Part shown: positions 12,617-25,413 of the stretch, in pieces | Numbering within the stretch: position 1 is the first letter of the stretch | Layout of the letters: every line of letters begins with the position of its first letter | Assembly: GCF_048771995.1 (NCBI RefSeq) | Contig: NC_133028.1 | Coordinates: 72,031,001 to 72,095,000 of the forward strand | Reading direction: 5' to 3' | Origin: Taeniopygia guttata | Lineage: Eukaryota > Chordata > Aves > Passeriformes > Estrildidae | DNA length: 64,000 bases | The notes under the pieces: generated by a model | What the model saw: only the letters and a program-made list of their open reading frames with translations | The model's database searches: none | What the model was told of the DNA's origin: nothing | Position numbers and translations under genes: made by a program

Positions 12617-15479
12617 GGAAAAATTACACAAGATGTCCTGGAGGCATTTTGCTTCTCATTCAGTTTGTTGCCCTCTGTTCATAGCAGCACACCCCTCCTC
12701 CACAAGAGACCATCTCTTTGTTCGGTCTGAGGAACTATTAGCTGATGGGGTAAGATTTCTTTTCACTAGCCCTAACCAAAACATATTCTTGTCAGAGCTG
12801 CTGAACCTCAGGCAATGAAATGTCCATGGGAAAGTAGCTCGGGGCATCACTTTCATTCAGATTGAATCCAGCTTCCAAGCAAGGCAGCCCTAAGAGAAAC
12901 CAGGCATTGGCATTCTGCTCCAGATGACTGCCAAAATAACTCCCCTACCTCATCTAATCCACATTGCTGGTAGGTTTCTCTTTGCAACATAACATGCTGT
13001 AGAAATGATTGTTGGACACTTAAAAGCCAAAAATACCACCCCAAAACTGCTACTCAGCACTTTTCTGTTTAGGAATATAATACATAACACATTCCTATTT
13101 TTCTCATTTTATGGCTGCCATTTTCCAGGCTTTTATGCAGTATATTCTCTGCTTGAAATCTGATGGCTGTATGAAAGTGGTTCAAAAATAAAACTGTATT
13201 TCTAGCAACTTTATAAGCTATGTACTAACATGCTTTATACCAGATGGCACTCTCAGGTATTACTATTTTTTTTTTCTCTGTATTATATGCTTTAACATAA
13301 AAACATAACATTGTAAAACTGTAATCCAGTCTTGTCACTGTAACACAACTGGAGAGTGTGTAATCATCTCTAGCCACAGATGGAAAAGTCTATTTGTTGT
13401 TGTTGTTGTTATCAAGGTTATGTGATTGTCTGGTAGCACCAAGGAGTCCAAATTGATAGAAAGGCTACAGAATGATTTAATATGAGAGCAGATGCCTCCT
13501 ATAATGCAAGTTACCTATAACAATTTTTCAAGACAGAGTCTGAGTGGGAAGGTAATATTTGATGATTAGTGCTCTCCCATTCAAAAAGGCCAGGATCTGG
13601 AAACATAATGTGGAGTCACTTGTCAATTAATTGATGTTACTTACTGCAACAATAAAAGCTTTTACATCACCTTAGAACTAATTCAAAGAGGTGGCCCTGC
13701 AAATTTAGTTATAGCTGAAAACTTTCCTCTAAGTGTACCTTGGAAAAGTAAAGTTAGACAACTGAAGAAAGCTTCTGAAGTTTTTAGACACTTATGGGCT
13801 TGAAAAAATAGTGTCTCGCTCATACTATTTATTTTGGTTCAAGTTTTGGTGAATTCTTATCAAAGGAGTCAAAATGTTGCCAGAAACAACTTGCCCCTTT
13901 TCTTCCTTCTGCTTTCTCACTAGATAAAACATGGGGTCAAAAGTGTAAGTGCTGACTGTCCAACAATGGTTGTTCTGCACTTACTGTTTGGAAGCTGTCA
14001 GGAGAATATTTCTTTCTCATTTTACATTTGACTGTAGCTATTGACTGGAGAAGAAGCAATTGCAGCACGTCCTGTGCTGGTGGTCTGAGAGGAGCAGACA
14101 GGGAGGGAAGGACCACAGCTTTTAACCCCCTCTGGTTTCCTCCACCATACCCCTGTCAAGCTGCTCTTTCTTTTTAGTGTAAATCCCACTCAAAACATCG
14201 CAATTTGTGCATGCACAGGCACCTGATCTGACTGAAACAACCACTGGGGGGATGAACAAAAGAGAGGTAAGGATTCCCAAACATTGGAAATAAATCTGAT
14301 TTCAGCCAGCTGCAGTTGTACTTGGGTAAATCATCTCCATGGTTTTGTTCTGAAATGCTTCACCTCAGTGCCACTATTATCTGGTTTGGGGTTTTTCAGT
14401 ATTATGCAGTTTTTAAGGGACTGTGCTGTGTTTGTTTTATTTGTATATTTGTTTATTTGTATATAAGAATGAATATCACATTTGAGACCACTAATGTGTC
14501 TAGTGAAGCCTTTCAATCATAAAATGTCGTTTTGCAGATCCAGTCAAATTCAACTTTCCCAAAAAGAGTTGAATTTCAACTCTTCAAATTTCTTTTTTTT
14601 AATTCTCTCTTTTTTTATTTTTTTTTATTTCAACTATTTCAAATACTCTTCATGATTCCTGTGTTAATGGGACTGAGAAAGACTAAGGGACAAGAGAGGG
14701 AATACAAAATGAGGCTAACAGACAATAGCACTTCATAAGGATCATCTTAGAAATAATTGTTACCAAGCACAACAATATCTGGAAAACTTAGATATGTAAA
14801 ATTAATTCATTATAAAAACTTACGTTACATTCCAGAGTCACACCATCTTTCCTTCTGTTACATTTGTTAAAGATATCTAGAGACTCTTTCATCTGATTTC
14901 TTCAAAACCAGTGTTTGAATGCAAAATTAATCTTTACCTAATTTCCATTGATAAGTTTCTGTTTCTTTAAGGCTTTTGTGCAAAATATGGCTTCAAACAA
15001 AGCTAAAACCCTAAAAGAATTTTGGATTAGTTATTAATAACCATGCAAAATGTAAGGCAATGTGACAGTCCAAGCAAGGCTGCATGTTAGGCCATGCTAA
15101 ACAAGCACAGAGATTTCAGTCAGACAATTTCAGGTTTTTCCACTTTAAGTTTGCTTCCCATTAGAATTCAGAATAAACAGAATGACAAAAGTAGGAAAGT
15201 ATATTATATAGATGTGCAAAATGCATGACAGATGACTCTGATGTGGTAAATAAAATATAATAGCCTCAATTGCTACAGATTTCACATTCCATGAATATAT
15301 GAAACACAAAATAAGAGCAGTGAATAAAACAGCAAAAGAAAAATCTCTTTTTAGAATGAGATGCCTTTTATAAGATCACCATGAAAGGTGTGGGCAGGAA
15401 GGAAGAGGTTTATGTTACGACAGGATCCTCTAAAGAAGAGGAGGTTCCACACATGGCTCTGAATTGATGGTTTTACCAC
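12617..15479. other. AT-rich non-coding DNA, no gene seen
   Basis: Contains a TTG microsatellite at about 13393-13410, a T-rich run at about 14590-14630 and a mildly GC-richer patch at 14060-14170. The overlapping short frames at 12.6-13.0 and 14.3-14.7 kb have no recognisable content. Confidence 0.5.
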
Positions 15480-15672
15480 TGCATCCTGTCTCGGGTAGCG
15501 GTCAGGTCAGTGAAATCCCAGATCTGTCCAGGCTGAGAGGGACTTGTGGGGCAGCTCACACCAACCAAGGCAGGCACAGCCAGAGCAGGGTGCTCAGGCT
15601 CTGCTCAGCCATTTCTTCAATCCTACAAGGACACAGAGTCCATAATTTTGCTGGGCAGCCTGGGTGGAGTTT
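15480..15672 (-). mobile_element. diverged CR1 LINE fragment
   Basis: The plus strand reads like reverse-complement CR1: CCAACCAAGGCAGGCACAGC, then AGAGCAGGGTGCTCAGG, then ACAAGGACACAGAGTCCA, then GGGCAGCCTG. These correspond to the 3' UTR blocks around GCTGCCC and GGAGACTCCA of avian CR1. Heavily diverged, so an old copy. Confidence 0.6.
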
Positions 15673-15688
15673 GCAAGGAGGAGCAAGT

Positions 15689-15735
15689 GGAAGGGAGGGA
15701 GGGAGGAGGGAAGAAGAAAGGAAAAAAAGAGAGAA
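15689..15735 (+). repeat. 47-bp pure purine tract with G-quadruplex motif
   Basis: Uninterrupted purines. Inside, 15693-15710 has four GGG runs with loops A, A and AGGA, satisfying the standard G3N1-7 quadruplex pattern on the plus strand. It directly follows the CR1 relic. Confidence 0.75.
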
Positions 15736-15749
15736 TGAGAAAAAAATCC

Positions 15750-17800
15750 AAATAATTTCTCAAGGCTTGAGAGTGGTTTGTTTTATGCAGTTGTAACCTG
15801 ATAACTTTGCCTGATAGAGGACAAACCAACTCTACACAGACTAATGTACATTTTCCTTTTCTTCCATATTCCTTTTACATAAGGTCTGCAATATCTTATA
15901 TTTACATTTACCTACTTGTGCTACAACTCATTTTGTGGCTGACAACCCACCTGGCACTTTGTTTCCTTGGTGATTTTTTAAATCAAGGCATCAAAACAGC
16001 CTTATCCTGCTCAGTATTTTGTACTAAGGCTAAGAGGGTGGTCCTTCTCCATGGATGAGGAACCTCTCAAGAAGCTCTCTACTTGTGGAAGCAGCAGGTA
16101 TTGAAGAAAATCTTCCAGAGATTAAAAATAGCAAAGTAGCTTCTCTATCACTGAAGTACCCCAGAAGAAACCTTGCAGCTTCTTGCCTTACTAATCTCCT
16201 CTTTATATGAAATCTGTAAAATAACACAAAGCCAAGGCAGAAAGTACAAAAACATAACAATTTGAATTCAAGAATAATGCAAGTGACCATAACTAGGATA
16301 ATAGACAAGGGAAAAACAAATCAATGGTAAGAATAAAGTAAAACTGCAAAGAAAGGGGAGAAGGTACTTGTCATTGTAGTCCAGTCTGCAGTCATTCAGT
16401 ATCTCCTGCTCATGAAGCCAAGGCAGCAAGCTCAAATGCACACCAGATCTGTACTAACTAATACCAGACATTAAAGCAGACCTGCCCAGGAAATAAAAGC
16501 AAACATAAACTCACCATATGTAGTCCTTTTCAACCTAAGCTGGCTACAGACAGAAAATGAAATTGAATAAAATAACTTGATTTCTGCCATCAAGGTTTAT
16601 AATGGACACAGACCCCAGCAGAAAACCTTCCAAAACGGTAGAAAGAACACGGTGATAATCAGTTAACATTGTCCCAGCACTGAGATTTTTTTCCACAGTA
16701 AAGCCAAGGTTTATCTTTTGGTAGAGATAAAAATCTGGGAAGACTGGGGACCAAATCCATGAAATAAACTCCCTCATTGAATGAGAAGACCATTCTCCCA
16801 AACACTCTTGGCCGTGTTTTCTCTAATAAATGCAAGCAAGGAGACACAGACCAGCTCTAAAGTCTAAACCAAGATCCTGTGCTGCACACACTTTCACTGT
16901 GAGAATGGAATAAGAGGGCAAACAACACCAGATTTTAGAGACACTTGATAGTCCTCAGATATTTTGGTGATAAATGACTGTAACTCCCTCCTGTAACCCC
17001 CTCTTTAGGACCCAGCAGGGTGTTTATTGCCTGAAGCACAAGATAGCATTCCCCTGTCCTACTGCTTGTGTACTGCACTATCATACCAATGAAGTTACAA
17101 TAGGGGCGTTGTTTACTCAATAATTTTCACAAAGCTGTGAGATAAAAGATTATTCAGCACACCAGCAAGGGCATTATTTTGCATAGTTTATAAAATGCAT
17201 AATTGTGCTAACATACCTAATTGTCAAGCCACACTTTTGGCAAGCTAATGTGTGAGTGGGTGCCAAACAGCAGGGAATACAAAATGGAGTGAGAAAACAG
17301 TTGAGATTTGATGGTACTATGCCTCCCATCAAAAGTGTTCTTCCATGAAAATATATAATATACATATGAGTAAGCATTTTAACTAAGACACCAAGAACCA
17401 TTCTTAAATGTATTTTTTATATTGTCCCTTATTTCTCTGGAGTTACTATCAGGAAAAATAGAATAGTAGGGTTTGTTTAGCAGTATTTCTTCATCTTGAG
17501 CCAGGAAACATGGAATTCAAAAACATTAGAGGTTCTTCTAAATCTTCATCCAAACTGTTGCTACATGATTTCTGTTTTACATTAGGTATTTACTCATGTT
17601 TGGTGTTACATCTTTAGTTTTGCATGTACAGAGGGGGTGACAGAGGTAAAAATCTCTGCCTTTGTCAGAAGGAAACCAACACATCTGATAGTCATGTGTT
17701 AAGGCAGCCTATTACTTTAAAAGGTGTTTTCTGTGCTTCTTGAAACACCTTACTGGAAACATCAATCCAGGTTTCCAGTCCTACTTTTTTAAGGTTTGTT
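15750..17800. other. AT-rich non-coding DNA, no gene seen
   Basis: No repeats recognised. The many 60-90 codon frames on both strands overlap one another and carry no recognisable motif. Confidence 0.5.
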
Positions 17801-17980
17801 CATTCTTACTCTACCTCAATAACATGACAAACTCCACTCCAATCCTCTCTATTCTTCTACCCCTTTGGCTCTTTCAACCACCCCCATTACATCTACACTG
17901 ACAAACTAATCCCCAACACAGCACCCATCAAAAATAAAAACCCAGTCACAACTCCCATCTGCCAGAACCACTCCAAAGAA
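17801..17980. other. extremely G-poor, C-rich stretch
   Basis: In 17821-17940 I count 45 C and 5 G in 120 nt, far from the roughly balanced C and G of the flanks. One plus-strand frame is open from the TGA at 17826 to the TAG at 17982. No protein family is recognised. It does not read as a known mitochondrial gene, although strand-asymmetric composition of this kind is typical of mtDNA. Confidence 0.6.
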
Positions 17981-19440
17981 TAGGGTAACCTTTAAACTGT
18001 GTGGCTGGCCACAGGCTGCTTCAAACCTGTGTGTTTCCATCTAACACATTAAGATGGATTTTGATATCAAGGCTCTTGACCCCAAATCCAAATGTTAGTC
18101 TGAAGCCCCACATAAATTTTGCAGGCTCTGCAGGCTCATTTCTGGTCCTCCAGAGCAAACTCCACCACACCAGCCTGGCTGTAAAATGCTGTGCTGAGCC
18201 AAATTCTCCTAACTGCCCAAATATTCTGGTTCTGTGCCAAAGATTCTCAGACTGCAAAACAGCTCCCACCTATTTCAGCATTCTCTTTCCACAAAAATGC
18301 CAGCTCACCCATTTTCAAAATTCATTTCTTGCTAAACACCCTAGTTTTTATTATTATATAGCCACTGATACAGTAATTTGTTTATAATTCTGGAGGAAAA
18401 AAAGCCTATCTCTCCCTTTAATATTTTCATCTTCCACAAGTTTAATACATTTCCCTATCTTTCTTTGCAAATATCTGCTAAAACATACTGACTAGCAAGA
18501 GGAAATACATGTTTTGCTTCTCTAACTTTTCAGAGATTTTGTTTTCAAATATCTCTGCTGAAGCACTAGAAACTAATTGTATTAATGTTATGCTCACATT
18601 CTTTTCAGCATTTTATAAGCATATATGCAAGTGTCCTCTGAATTCATGACTACCAAAAATACAACCTTACATACAGAATTATTTCAATTAGTAAGTGTTG
18701 GTTTACCAGGAAAAGGGTAAAGAAGCTGTTGAATATTGGAGTTTAGTGATGTAGGTCAGCATTGCTGGGACTGGATTGGTCAGGAATAAGGTGGTTTCTG
18801 TCATCTCCCAGAAGTTGCAATTTAAATGGATTTCATTAATTACTTATTTACACATGTACAAACAACTCTTAGTTCTGTAAAACCACTTCACATATTTTAC
18901 CTATAACTAGTAGTAGGTGTTACATTACTTTCTTTTTATGAGGTTCTAGTGCCAGCAGTGCTGTAAAACAGATTATGTATCCCAGTTTTGTTGGGCTCTT
19001 TTAGGAAGTTTAAGTGGAGGGCTTTACTAGTTCAGTCCTTCTAGTTCTCATGTAGTAATGCCAGACTTGCTCAAGTATAATCTTTAAAAGGCTTGAAGCA
19101 CATATACGTTCATCACTTAAGTAATATGTTTAGAATCTATTATGTTGAAATTAAATTATAGCTAAATTACCAGCAGCTTTATTTTTAAACAAGCCACCAA
19201 ATTCATGAAAGCAGAAAAACAACCTTCCCCCAGTGCAGACAACAGCAAAATGAACACATTCTGTCATAAAATATTTTACTTCTATTTATAATTTGTGTAA
19301 AGAAGTGAAGCCGATCTGAGTACAGGACTGGTTTGTCCAGAAGGATCCCTTTTTTTTTTTTTTTTTTTTTTTTAAGGAGCATACCAAACATGCTATGAGA
19401 AATAAACAATCACACCAAATGTTCCACTGGCAACCTGTGT
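17981..19440. other. non-coding DNA, no gene seen
   Basis: Includes the 128-codon plus-strand frame at 18001-18387, which opens on GTG and has no recognisable domain, and a T24 tract at 19350-19373. Confidence 0.5.
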
Positions 19441-19960
19441 GAATGCATCCTATCAGTCAGCTCCTACGGAGCTGCTCGGTTTGATCTCTGCCCAAGCTCC
19501 TACAGCATCTCAGTAACTGCCTCCATCTCCAAAAAAAATAAATATAATCCTGAGTCCTGAATAATCACCTCTGAGCCCTGTTAGCAGAAGGGCTGAGTTA
19601 AGCACAGCTTCAGCTGCAAGCACAGAAGGAAATCCCCAGAAAAGCTGCTAAGCCAGCAGCAAGGCCCTCCAGGCAGAGGAAATCCTTCCGCACCCACTCC
19701 AGGGCCTGGAGGAGCACTCTCGCCACTGGGGTATTACACGAAAGAAAAACCACTGCTCAACCTGTCTCCTTTTCAGCGGGAAGAAAAAGCTGCCAGTGCA
19801 GGCTGGGATTGGATTTGATCTCACTGGCGTGCCACGAGTGTGCTCCCACAGCCCCTTCTGGACATAGGAAACCTTTAGAGGCTTAGATAGAAACATATCT
19901 TTTGAGGGGGGATTGTAACTCAAGCAGACACGACGACCAGAGATACTGGTCTGTCACCCT
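19441..19960. other. GC-richer unique island
   Basis: About 500 bp clearly richer in G+C and CpG than its surroundings and not matching CR1 or the LTRs. It holds a strong acceptor-like site, a pyrimidine tract ending TTTTCAG with AG at 19775-19776. Downstream, two plus-strand frames stay open for about 30 codons, and a 91-codon minus-strand frame crosses it. It might be an exon or a regulatory element. No protein is recognised. Confidence 0.3.
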
Positions 19961-22900
19961 GATTCTTAAGATTTTCTAAAGCCTTCTGAGTTTACATTCT
20001 GCTAGAAAACTTTCCCACACAATTTCTACAAACAACTTTTTTTTTTGCATTCCTTCATGGGGGTGGAGAAACTTGAGGTACTAGTGGTTTGTCCAATGTC
20101 TTTGGAGCGGTGGCACATTCACTCTCCAGTCCACTGTCACCTTTGGAAAAGTATAAAAGTTGGATTCAGAGAATAAACTTTCTTCTTTACCTTGCAAATA
20201 GCAGTGGCTCACATTGTGCTTTCACGTGTCCTATAGCGACATCGATCTAAAAAAGAAGGTTTTTTAGAGTTTGGGATCCTACAGACTCAGGTGGTGGGTG
20301 AGCAGGATTGTGCTGTCCAAACTTTGCCACTTTTCACCAGAGTCCTTTCTTTCTATTTTTCCATAGTCATCTTTAAAGACACAGCTTAGGCTATTTGCAA
20401 GTGTAAAATGAATACATGCTTCTAGCACAACAGAAAAAAAGAGTTGTTTTCATCATCTTTAGCAAAGAATAATTTCCATGCTGCAGTTTAGCAGCTGACT
20501 ACAATCTTTAGGTTTACTATTACTGAATTGTAGAAAAGATGATAATGATTTCTCACACTTTCATCAGCATGGAAAAATAAAGCTTTTAAGAGAATCACTC
20601 CTCAAATCCCCCACAGATGCAAGAGTTGTTATTTTTATTATTGTTAGTATATTTAATTAAATAGAAATATACTCCTAGTTCTAAGTGTACATTTGTATTT
20701 TGGGAATGGTTTGTTTTATTTCAATTACTACTCCTCAAACTCTCCTATTGTACAAATTGATATGCTTTTTTTCATGGACTTATTTAATTCAAAAACTTTG
20801 ATTGATCACATCACACAAAAATAACTGGCATCATACAAAACTGTATTCTAGTAGTCCTTACATGTTTTAAAACAAGTTCAGAGTTGTACTTCATTATTGC
20901 AAGTGTGTAAATCTTTAGCCACAAGACTTAAAAACACCCTGTGCTAGAGGGATTGTACTGGAGGGCTTTAGCAACCAAAGCACTGCATCTTCTGTCTCAG
21001 CTGGCCTCTGAAGGTACCTCTGTGTTGGTGCTATGAGGACACACCTACAAACAGCATGGCATAGCTAAAAAAAAAAAAAAAAATGAAAATTATGAAGAGG
21101 ACCGAGCTTCACACACATTTAAAGAAGATTTTCCAACAGCTTTGAGGGAAGATTCCCCAAGCAGCTCTCGTGCAGAGTCATGAGGGCTCAAAGACCCCTC
21201 ATAACACTGCCAAAATCAACATACCAGAAAGCATGGAACAATTTTTTTTTTTTCAGGGATAATTAATTACCAGAAGGAACTGCAGTTTGGAGCTGCTCTG
21301 TGGAGTCTTTTAGATACAAATTTTTATGTCAACTTTTCTTCTCACTGCATAATGTCACTGTTAAGCAGGCAGAGCCTTTGCTACAGCGTTAGGAAAGATC
21401 TGGACCTAAATATAATTTCAACAGAATTCTGATAAGAAGTCACTTACTAATATATGAATTTGATATATTTGCTATGACTCAAAAGAAACATATTAAATTC
21501 AGACTGATTTCCTAGTGAAATTTTTATGTGATATACTATTTTTAATACATGGAGCAAAACCAAGAAAAGGGAACAACAGCAATACCCAATGAAAAAATCC
21601 TTCAACAAATATGTTTAGAAATACTCAGAGCTAAATTACCAAAATACTAGAATTTTAAATGTGACAAAACTGAGGTTATTTTTTATACACTAGCATAGAG
21701 CACATCCTTTCTTCAAAATGCCTCCCTGCAAATGTTTCGTCAGATTCCACTTGGAGAATAACAAATTCCAGAGGTTCTTTGTGTTTGTAAGAATAATAAC
21801 AGCAAATTTAACATGCAGCCCTTAGACTGAAATAGATAAATTATAACTTTGTTCAGAATGGCTCAGAGAAAAAACTGAAATTTTATATTTCATCTCTAAG
21901 ACATTTGTTTCCTTAGTGAGAACTCTTTAACAAAAAACAAAAAAAATGACTGTTAACCAAATCCATATCTGAGACTTAAATCTGTGCCTGGAACCCATCT
22001 GTGACTTTTTAATATAGTTGATGTGGTTCCAATGATATCACCTTTAGGTAACTGATTAAAAAGCAAACAGGAAGAAGTAATGTTAGGTATTCTTAGCATT
22101 GTAATGCAGTCAAAAATTCTTGAGGCAGATGCTTGCAGCAGAGGCTTTGGAGATTGCTCATTAAATCACCTTTCTGTTTGGTTTAGGTGGGTTGCCATGG
22201 GGAGGTGATGTAAAAAAACACATCCTCATCCTCATCAAAACAATAATTAGTCAACTTCAGAACATCTAACTGCTGAGGTAAAATACTAGTGCTTTGTAAT
22301 TGCATCAAATCCTTCATCAACAATGCCTCAGGCGGGTAAATGAGCACGTTAGGTTTATTATACAGTGAAATTGTTTCTGGAGATGCTTAGTACAATCCTT
22401 GTATGTGAAAGAGTGATATTTGTACATTTTACTAATAATTTTTAATCTTATTTAGACCAATTAACTCTAGAAGTTATAGGAACAAAACTTGCTTAAGATC
22501 TTTTTAATTTTAAACTCAATAAAGTTTCACTTAAATATGTGGGAGGGAAAGAAAAAAAAAAAAAGCACCCAGAGAAGTGCTTGCCTTATTTTCCAAATAT
22601 TTCCTATAAAATAAGCTGTAACATATGCTAGGTACTTAAATAGCCTGCAATCAAAAACTTCTCAATTATCTTTCTAAAAATGCTGGTCACTGCTTAGGTC
22701 TTAATTTCCATTTGTGCAACAAGCCTGAGTGCCAAAATAAAAAGTAATACCATATGTCAAAATAAAGCTTTAGAAATAAGAGGAGTGGAGAGGGATATTT
22801 TTAATTATTTTCAATTGAGCAGAGTCTTTTTTTTGGGTGGGGGGGAATAATTATGAACATACCTTACCTGGTCAACAAAAAGGAGAAACATCTCAGGAAA

Positions 22901-23444
22901 ATTCTTGAAGCCAGTGGTAATTTTTAATTGACTCTGAAATTCTGGTATATTCTGGCACCTATAAACAGTGTATCCAAAAAGAAGTGAAGCACAAAGGGGT
23001 GCTTACTTTCTCACAATCCTTATCAGAATAAAATGCAAGCTGAATATAATTTTTTTAAGATGATGACTACAGGAGACAATAATATTTGCAAAATAATGTA
23101 GCTATTTCAAACTTAGGTAGTTAGTTTTCAACATCTAATTTTATGAAAGTCAATACACTTCTAATGGCTAATTTTGATCTTCTTCACTGGACATAGTTTT
23201 AAGATAAATTAAAAAACCCAAACAGTGGAGTGGGGAATTCACTCACTGCTTTTTATTTCTTGAAGATTGGGAATATAAGATTATATTGCAACACGTGTGA
23301 TAAAGTAACAAATCCCAGTGAACAACTTCCTAGGAAAGGAAGGGGACTGACTTCTCTGAAAACAATACTGATGTCACCCAATGGACTCTTATACCCAAAC
23401 ACTCCCAGGGAAGAGGAGACATGCTCCCACTTGCTCTGGCTGGG
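19961..23444. other. AT-rich non-coding DNA, no gene seen
   Basis: Contains an A17 tract at 21067-21083 and a short A-run near 22552-22564 with AATAAA about 35 nt before it. Near 22190 there is a GTTGCCATGG core resembling half of an RFX X-box. Otherwise featureless. Confidence 0.5.
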
Positions 23445-23796
23445 TGTTGGGACTCAAAACGTCCCTCAGACATTTTTGGAGGTTCCAGGCCCAGGTCAGA
23501 AGCATTTGAGACCCTGGCAGGCAGCTGGAAACAGCTGTGATTTTGGGTTTGAACCATGGAATGATTTACCAACCTTGCAGGAAGAACAAGAAGTCACAAA
23601 AGTTTAGATATTATAGTAGAAGTAATCACAAAGTAGAGGGAAGAATTTCTGAGTGCTGTACAGGGGAGTTTTGGTTTTGTACATGGGGGTCAGAGGTTTT
23701 AAGGTGGAGGGATTTGGGCATGACCTGTCCTCCCTCTTTCTCCTTCCTTACCTCCATGTTCTTGGTGATGTTGGCACTCACAGATTGGTTTAGAGT

Positions 23797-23926
23797 AGAA
23801 AGGCACCATTTAATATAGGTAATAGACATTGGGGAAAAACTGTACCCATGTAACACGTAATGTACCATATAAAAGATAGAAAAGCACCATTTAATATAGG
23901 TAATGGGCATTGGGGACAAACTGTAA
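23797..23926 (+). repeat. 81-bp tandem repeat, about 1.6 units, in LTR U3
   Basis: The GCACCATTTAATATAGG landmark occurs at 23803 and 23884, exactly 81 bp apart. The same unit occurs four times in the LTR at 35.5 kb. Confidence 0.85.
23868..23875 (+). promoter_or_regulatory. LTR TATA box
   Basis: TATAAAAG inside the single complete 81-bp unit. The AATAAA at 24000-24005 lies about 130 bp downstream, a plausible TATA-to-polyadenylation spacing for an LTR. Confidence 0.5.
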
Positions 23927-24030
23927 CCATCCCACACCTGCCCAAGCAGCCAGCCCTGCCCCAGCACTCCTGTCAGTGTTTTCTGTGAGACTATCTCGGA
24001 ATAAACTCATTGATGCTCCTTTCACCCATC

Positions 24031-25298
24031 CCTGATACCCCACTAATGCCTGCTATCATCTACAAACATCTCCCTTTATAAGTGGATAGCCTTGATCAAA
24101 TTGCTACATCTGTCACCATTTTACTGGCAAGCACAAACGTGCACTTTTTAAAGTGTATTTAAATATCACACTCTGCCTTCTCTTTTCCCTTCCTGGAAGC
24201 CCAAAAAGCTTCTTTTCTTTGCGTACACAGTTTCAAAGATTGCTGGTTTTTTTTTTATATACCCCCTCCAAGGACTGGCAGTGTCTGTAGTTTCATAGTG
24301 GTTTGAGCCAACTTTACACTTAGAGTATGTATTGATAAGCTTTTTTTTTTTTTTTTCCTTCCAGAGGTAATTTACAATAGATGAAAGAGCAATATAATTT
24401 CATAAAAATCAAAAGAAATTATCTTACTGACCACTATTGTTCATTCAGCACACTTCACCTCAGCTGAGCTCCTGCATAGGTGGCTGTCTGATTAGTTTTG
24501 TTTCTGTATTAAGTACCACTATACTAAAATTTAAACCTTAAAAAATATGTTGTTATTTCATATTTTAATCTTATTAACATCTCTAAATTTCAGTGATACT
24601 AAGAAAACCTAATAGTTACAGGAATGACATGCTCCTAAAGAATAATTTTTGCCCTTTAACATAGTCTAATTGTCTCTTAATATTACCTTAGTTGTTCTGT
24701 GTCATGAAAACCATCTGAAATCAGTCTTTATAGCTATTCAGTCCTTTTCAGACACAGCAAAAAATTAAGATATTTGTATTTCTATGAGCAATTAAGTATG
24801 GTATGTCTACCTGCAAGAACAAAGTATTGTGACAAAATTTGTCCCTTCCATCTTATTTTCTAATACACCCTGATCACATAAGGTCTCAGATTTTACTTCC
24901 CTTGAACAAGAAGCATATACCATTACATGCTTTTTATTTTCACTTGCTTACTCTTTTGGAACCAATAGTGAATAATTGCATCATACATCTTCTGTTTCTC
25001 CTTATATTTACAACATCAATAGACTAGAAAGACCAGCAACATCCACATCTCTACAAAATGAATGTGTACACTGGTACATAGAGAATGTTTCAGCTGTTTA
25101 ACTTTGCTGTTCTACTCTCTATTCTCAAATGTTGACAGCTTTATTTAGTTCTAACCATTTATATTGACAAAGGGATCAGAAGAATAACATCTTGCAAGGG
25201 GAATAAGAATTCCACAGTTAAGTACCTGAAGTGCTTTTTTTCTCCCCCACTTGTACTAAAATGATACAACCAAAATTTCTGGAGCTTGAAGTCTGGCA
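24031..25298. other. AT-rich non-coding DNA, no gene seen
   Basis: Contains a T16 tract at 24341-24356. No family or frame is recognised. Confidence 0.5.
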
Positions 25299-25413
25299 TT
25301 ATTTTTTTTCTTTTCTTTTCTTTTTTCTTCTTTTTTCTCTTTTTCTTTTTTTTTTCTTTTTCTTTCTTTTTCTCTTTCTCTTTCTTTTCTCTTTCTTTTT
25401 CTTGCTTTTCTCT
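25299..25413 (+). repeat. 115-bp polypyrimidine tract (T/C)
   Basis: Almost pure T and C with TTTTC, TTTCTC and TCTTT words and partial mirror symmetry, a composition able to form triplex (H-DNA). It explains the phenylalanine- and leucine-rich open frames across it (25231-25584 and 25286-25504), which should not be taken as genes. Confidence 0.85.

Larger units (their letters stand above)
23445..24030 (+). mobile_element. ERV LTR, plus strand, chimeric 3' part
   Basis: From TGT at 23445 to about 23926 the sequence aligns by eye at roughly nine in ten positions with the solo LTR at 35148, through the start of that LTR's 81-bp repeat. It has one complete 81-bp unit with TATAAAAG at 23868-23875 and part of a second. 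After CTGTAACCAT at about 23926 it departs completely into CCCACACCTGCC and so on, with its own AATAAA at 24000-24005. So U3 is shared while R/U5 is different. No target duplication was found, and the 3' end is approximate. Confidence 0.8.

Noticed and set aside
17821..17982. possible nuclear copy of mitochondrial DNA
   Set aside because: Composition fits, but no mitochondrial gene could be recognised in any frame with TGA read as Trp; kept only as a skew finding.
18001..18387. 128-codon plus-strand frame
   Set aside because: It opens on GTG, has no domain, and a minus-strand frame covers much of the same DNA, so chance is likelier.
22519..22564. AATAAA followed by an A-run, another retrocopy end
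   Set aside because: The spacing of about 35 nt is long, the run is short and preceded by GAAAG, and no body is visible.
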